Positions 5,602 through 8,384 of a DNA stretch of 8,384 nucleotides are shown here, in pieces. The first letter of the stretch is position 1; each line of letters starts with the position of its first letter. This stretch comes from CAYJFD01 sp964369605 (GTDB lineage Bacteria > Bacteroidota > Bacteroidia > Bacteroidales > UBA932). The translations under genes and the position numbers were made by a program. The notes below the pieces were generated by a model. The model ran no database searches and had not been told where the DNA came from. It saw only the letters and a list, made by a program, of their open reading frames with translations. Location: positions 1 to 8,384 of the forward strand of contig CAYJFD010000051.1 in the NCBI GenBank assembly GCA_964369605.1, given 5' to 3'.

Positions 5602-8256
5602 ATGATTATGAAACGTAATTTACACATATACACACTACTAACACTTCTCCTTACGCTTGTAGGGTGCAGTAAAGAGCCATTTGGTGGTGGTCTTAGCGAT
5701 GGGCAAGTGCGCCTAGCCGTAGAGCTTCTTAACAACTATTCTTCGGAGGTGGTAGAGACTCGTGCAGGAGATGCCGATATTGCGACTAGTCGCGAGAAAG
5801 CCTTAGAAAATGGAACTGTATTTGTGTTTAAATCATCTGACGGTCTACTTCAACAAACAGCCCTTCTTCAGAAAGATACGGAAACTGGAGGATATTACGC
5901 TATACTTGAGGCTTCTACCGTAGCTGTGAAAGTAAAGGCTGTCGCCAACTATGATTTGTCTAGTGTGCAATCAAAGATAGATGACAAGAGTCTTGTTGTC
6001 GAAGATCTAGTAAACAATACCTATACTACGTCAAATAAGGTTCTAAAAAACCTTGCAGATAATACTGGTTTACTACCTAAGAGTAGTCAGGTTCTTTCAC
6101 TTTCTGCGATAAACGCTACGCAAGTAGAGGGCAAAAAGCTTGAGATAGACTTCGATTATGCGCGTATAGATGTGTTACTGCCATTAAATGGGCAGGAGTA
6201 TCCAAAGATATTAGAAGTAACTGCGCTAAATGCTCCGGCTCTTCCTTTATCATCGACTAAAATAAGTGAGACTCATAGCGTAACACCGACAACAAACCTT
6301 AGTCCCTACCCTAGTGCTATTTCAACAGAAGTAGCTGCAAATAAGTATGTTCAAGGAATTTATGTATATCCTACTCACACAAATTTCGTATTCACAGATG
6401 AAAATGCTGTGTCTCTGCTACTAAAGGTTCAGAAGAGTTCAGAGCTGGGAGCGACATACTATAAAATTAAGTTCCGTTATTCACTTGGCACAGCATTCGC
6501 CTATGACTTACGAAGAGATTATCGCTATCTACTAAAGATAAATAGTCTAACTTCTGAGGGTTACTCTACTAAGCAAGAGGCACTAGATGCTCCTGCGGCT
6601 AATCTAGACTATAATATAGTAATCGATGAAAATTCAACTCACATCGTTAGTAATGGGCAGTACTATATAGGTGCTAGCAAGGGAGAGTATTGGGCAAAGG
6701 GTCTTAGTTACGAGAGCCATATGCTACACGCAAATCCTAAAATCGAAATACTTACATCGTGGAATGACGATACATTCGTGCGCAATACTGATGGCACGTA
6801 TAGCGTAGAAATAGCCTTTACTTTGGGCGACGGTGATGGAGGTGGGATACTACACAAACTCAGCGGCGATGTAACACTACCAGATGGGGCGAGTTTTTCT
6901 ACAGAAACGCCACTTGCAGATAATTGGAAAACCATAACAACCGAGCAGGAGTATACTATAATCCTCGATGAAAATTTTACTGAAGGAGATATTATAATTA
7001 AGCTTGGCGAGCTAACGCAAACCATAAAACTAACAGTCGATAAATGTGTTGTGACGGATTACACCGATAAGACGATTGTTGAGCAGCTAACAGGCTTACC
7101 AGATGGCTACGGAGGTGTTACGGGCTTGCGTGTGGCGAATAGTTATATCATCGTCCCAGACTCAGGTGCTGAAACTATCTTCTATATCCCCATAACCGAC
7201 CGCATTAACGAATTTTGGGGGAATAATGGCTACGCTAATAATGCCGCCTATACCATTATTGATGGAGCTTTGGGCGAGTTTAGTGTTGAGCCTTTGTGGT
7301 ACGACCAAACAAACAATCCATTAGAGAGTGGTGTAGAGATAGAAAAGGCTCTATCTCCTGTGGGCAAATCGGCAATAAAAGTTACTATCCCTAAAGCTTA
7401 TAGTGATATGGGCAATATATTAGTGGCAGTCAAAAAAGGCTCGGACATCGTTTGGTCGTGGCATTTGTGGGTGACAGATTATAATCCATATAAAACCACT
7501 TCTTTTGAAAACCCAAACAGAACAACCGTAAATGAGACTGTATCCACCATTGGTGGTAAAATTCATAGCTATAACGGTACTATTTGGAGTAGTGGTATCT
7601 ATAAAGATAAACTTATTATGGATAGAAACCTAGGAGGAATCTCAGCTGGTTTCGCTGGCCAAGGCAGCTCAAATTACGATAAGGGATATATAGTTTATCA
7701 ATTTGGGCGCAAAGAACCATTTGCTGGAAATACAGGAAAAAAGAGCACTGACAATACTAAGTTCGATCCAACCATAAACGATAGAGCTATTAGAGGTATG
7801 GAAGATGCTACAAACAACCCACTGATTTTTGCTATTAATCAAGGTTTTAGTGATTTTGGTGGCAATACCTATTTATGGGGCGACCCAAAAGCGACTGTTG
7901 CTAATACAAATAATTTGAGTGGTCGGCAGAAGTCTATTTTTGATCCCTCGCCTGTTGGTTGGCGAGTTCCAATTAATGGGGTGTACACGTTTACGCATTC
8001 AAGTTTGCCTTGGGTGAACTCAAATGATAGAATTGGTCGAGTTTACACGCAAAATAACTCAGTATATTATACGGCTAACGGTTATCGAGCCCAGACTAGC
8101 GCAGCTCTAATTGGGGCAACTACTCTTGGTTTGTATTGGGTCGCAACGCCTGTAAATAGCACTTCTGCTTATCGTTTTGTATTTGATAGTTCAAGATTTC
8201 ATGCGAGTTCGGATGGTAGAAGTGTTGGTTTTGCAGTCCGCCCCATCCAAGAGTAA
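5602..8256 (+). CDS. FimA-like lipoprotein with C-terminal FISUMP-like domain; probable pilus tip adhesin (paralogue 3)
   Basis: 884 aa. A hydrophobic signal leads to lipobox LVGC with Cys22. ETRAGD at 52-57 is the Arg motif seen in FimA/Mfa1-like pilins. Residues about 35-335 are FimA-like and clearly homologous to the preceding protein: VFVF strand, GGYYAIL, VANYD, YARIDVLLP, YVQGIYVYPT, YYKIKFRY, RYLLKINSLTSEGYST. The middle domain starts near NGQYYIG (351-357) and holds a Gly/Asp-rich GDGDGGG loop. The shared module starts at VTDYT (484): DRINEFW 533-539, WSWHLWVTDYNPY 618-630, DKLIMDRNLGG 669-679, FGRKEPF 701-707, KSIFDPSPVGWRVP 777-790, then a tail with YW, SSR and VRPIQE that is the closest of the three to ordinary FISUMP endings. 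Only 6 bases separate it from the previous stop. A second in-frame ATG at 5608 (MKRN) would give 882 aa and looks like a more usual signal-peptide start; both keep the signal. Translational coupling is likely. Confidence 0.92.
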   Translation: MIMKRNLHIYTLLTLLLTLVGCSKEPFGGGLSDGQVRLAVELLNNYSSEVVETRAGDADIATSREKALENGTVFVFKSSDGLLQQTALLQKDTETGGYYAILEASTVAVKVKAVANYDLSSVQSKIDDKSLVVEDLVNNTYTTSNKVLKNLADNTGLLPKSSQVLSLSAINATQVEGKKLEIDFDYARIDVLLPLNGQEYPKILEVTALNAPALPLSSTKISETHSVTPTTNLSPYPSAISTEVAANKYVQGIYVYPTHTNFVFTDENAVSLLLKVQKSSELGATYYKIKFRYSLGTAFAYDLRRDYRYLLKINSLTSEGYSTKQEALDAPAANLDYNIVIDENSTHIVSNGQYYIGASKGEYWAKGLSYESHMLHANPKIEILTSWNDDTFVRNTDGTYSVEIAFTLGDGDGGGILHKLSGDVTLPDGASFSTETPLADNWKTITTEQEYTIILDENFTEGDIIIKLGELTQTIKLTVDKCVVTDYTDKTIVEQLTGLPDGYGGVTGLRVANSYIIVPDSGAETIFYIPITDRINEFWGNNGYANNAAYTIIDGALGEFSVEPLWYDQTNNPLESGVEIEKALSPVGKSAIKVTIPKAYSDMGNILVAVKKGSDIVWSWHLWVTDYNPYKTTSFENPNRTTVNETVSTIGGKIHSYNGTIWSSGIYKDKLIMDRNLGGISAGFAGQGSSNYDKGYIVYQFGRKEPFAGNTGKKSTDNTKFDPTINDRAIRGMEDATNNPLIFAINQGFSDFGGNTYLWGDPKATVANTNNLSGRQKSIFDPSPVGWRVPINGVYTFTHSSLPWVNSNDRIGRVYTQNNSVYYTANGYRAQTSAALIGATTLGLYWVATPVNSTSAYRFVFDSSRFHASSDGRSVGFAVRPIQE
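7051..8253 (+). other. Shared C-terminal module, copy 3
   Basis: Residues 484-884 of the 884-aa protein, from VTDYT to RPIQE. WSWHLW is intact; FGRKEPF replaces FGRKDPF and PVGWRVP replaces PLGFKVP/PLGFKIP. The GW form is the one most often seen in FISUMP domains generally, so this copy may be nearest the ancestral type. Confidence 0.78.
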
Positions 8257-8274
8257 ACTAATGAAATAAAAGAA

Positions 8275-8384
8275 ATGAGAAAAATTGCATATATACTAAT
8301 GTTTCTGGTGGCTGTGTCTTGTTCAAAGACTCAGCACGGTCATATCTATGTACCGAGTGATGATGCTATTGGCTTCACATCTCA
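8275..8384 (+). CDS. Lipoprotein, N-terminus only (3' truncated); probably fimbrillin-like
   Basis: The frame runs from ATG at 8275 to the window edge (36 whole codons). The start MRKIAYILMFLVAVSC is a bacterial lipoprotein signal with Cys16 in an AVSC lipobox, preceded by an A-rich stretch. After the lipid anchor, the segment ending in AIGFTS resembles the first strand of Mfa-like fimbrillin domains (compare EISFTT in the gene at 174). It sits 18 bases after the previous stop on the same strand, so it probably belongs to the operon. The lipoprotein call is firm; the fimbrillin call rests on context and a few residues. Confidence 0.7.
   Translation, partial: MRKIAYILMFLVAVSCSKTQHGHIYVPSDDAIGFTS

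Noticed and set aside
6708..7025. A 105-codon open frame on the minus strand within the third large gene.
   Set aside because: It is antisense to a conserved region of the FimA-like protein and is Ser/Pro/Val-rich as expected from reverse reading; no independent support.
7921..8256. A diversity-generating retroelement variable region at the end of the third large gene (C-terminal lectin-like ends are typical DGR targets).
   Set aside because: No reverse transcriptase gene and no near-identical template repeat is visible in the window, and the tail is not clearly enriched in the AAY codons that adenine mutagenesis favours. A genome search for a DGR template matching 8000-8256 would settle it.
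8261..8269. A minimal ATG-AAA-TAA frame between the third large gene and the next lipoprotein.
   Set aside because: A two-codon frame in an A-rich spacer is expected by chance, and nothing indicates translational regulation.

Overview
The window is about 40% GC by eye. It carries a run of same-strand genes for large secreted lipoproteins of the Bacteroidales fimbrillin (type V pilus) superfamily. The organism is most likely a member of the order Bacteroidales (Bacteroidota). The reasons are the FimA/Mfa-type pilin sequences, the lipoprotein signal peptides followed by a TR(A/G) motif, the A/T-rich start regions without a Shine-Dalgarno sequence, and C-terminal domains of the FISUMP type (Fibrobacter succinogenes major paralogous domain). 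Genus and species cannot be decided from this sequence.

Layout, all on the + strand: (1) positions 1-164 are the 3' end of a fimbrillin-like gene whose tail is internally duplicated. (2) 174-2801 encodes an 875-aa lipoprotein with an Mfa-like fimbrillin domain followed by a long C-terminal extension. (3) 2827-5595 encodes a 922-aa lipoprotein with a FimA-like N-terminal half and the same C-terminal extension. (4) 5602-8256 encodes an 884-aa paralogue of (3). (5) 8275-8384 is the start of another lipoprotein gene, probably again fimbrillin-like. The gaps are 9, 25, 6 and 18 bases, and no terminator or promoter is evident between the genes. They are probably one transcript that begins upstream and continues downstream of the window.

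The three complete proteins share a C-terminal module of about 400 residues. Its landmarks in order are DYT, NEFW, a WSWHLW-like motif followed by TDYNPY, a DKFIMDRNLG-like motif, an FGRKDPF-like motif, KSIFDPSP, and a terminal RPIQE. In type V pili, stalk subunits use a short C-terminal strand to complete their neighbour, so subunits carrying a large C-terminal domain are best read as tip (distal adhesin) or accessory pilins. The most notable point is that the operon has three such tip-like proteins in a row, with one C-terminal module attached to two different kinds of N-terminal pilin domain and strong divergence in the last part of the putative ligand-binding domain. No anchor (FimB/Mfa2-like) gene, reverse transcriptase, transposase, RNA gene or CRISPR array is visible.
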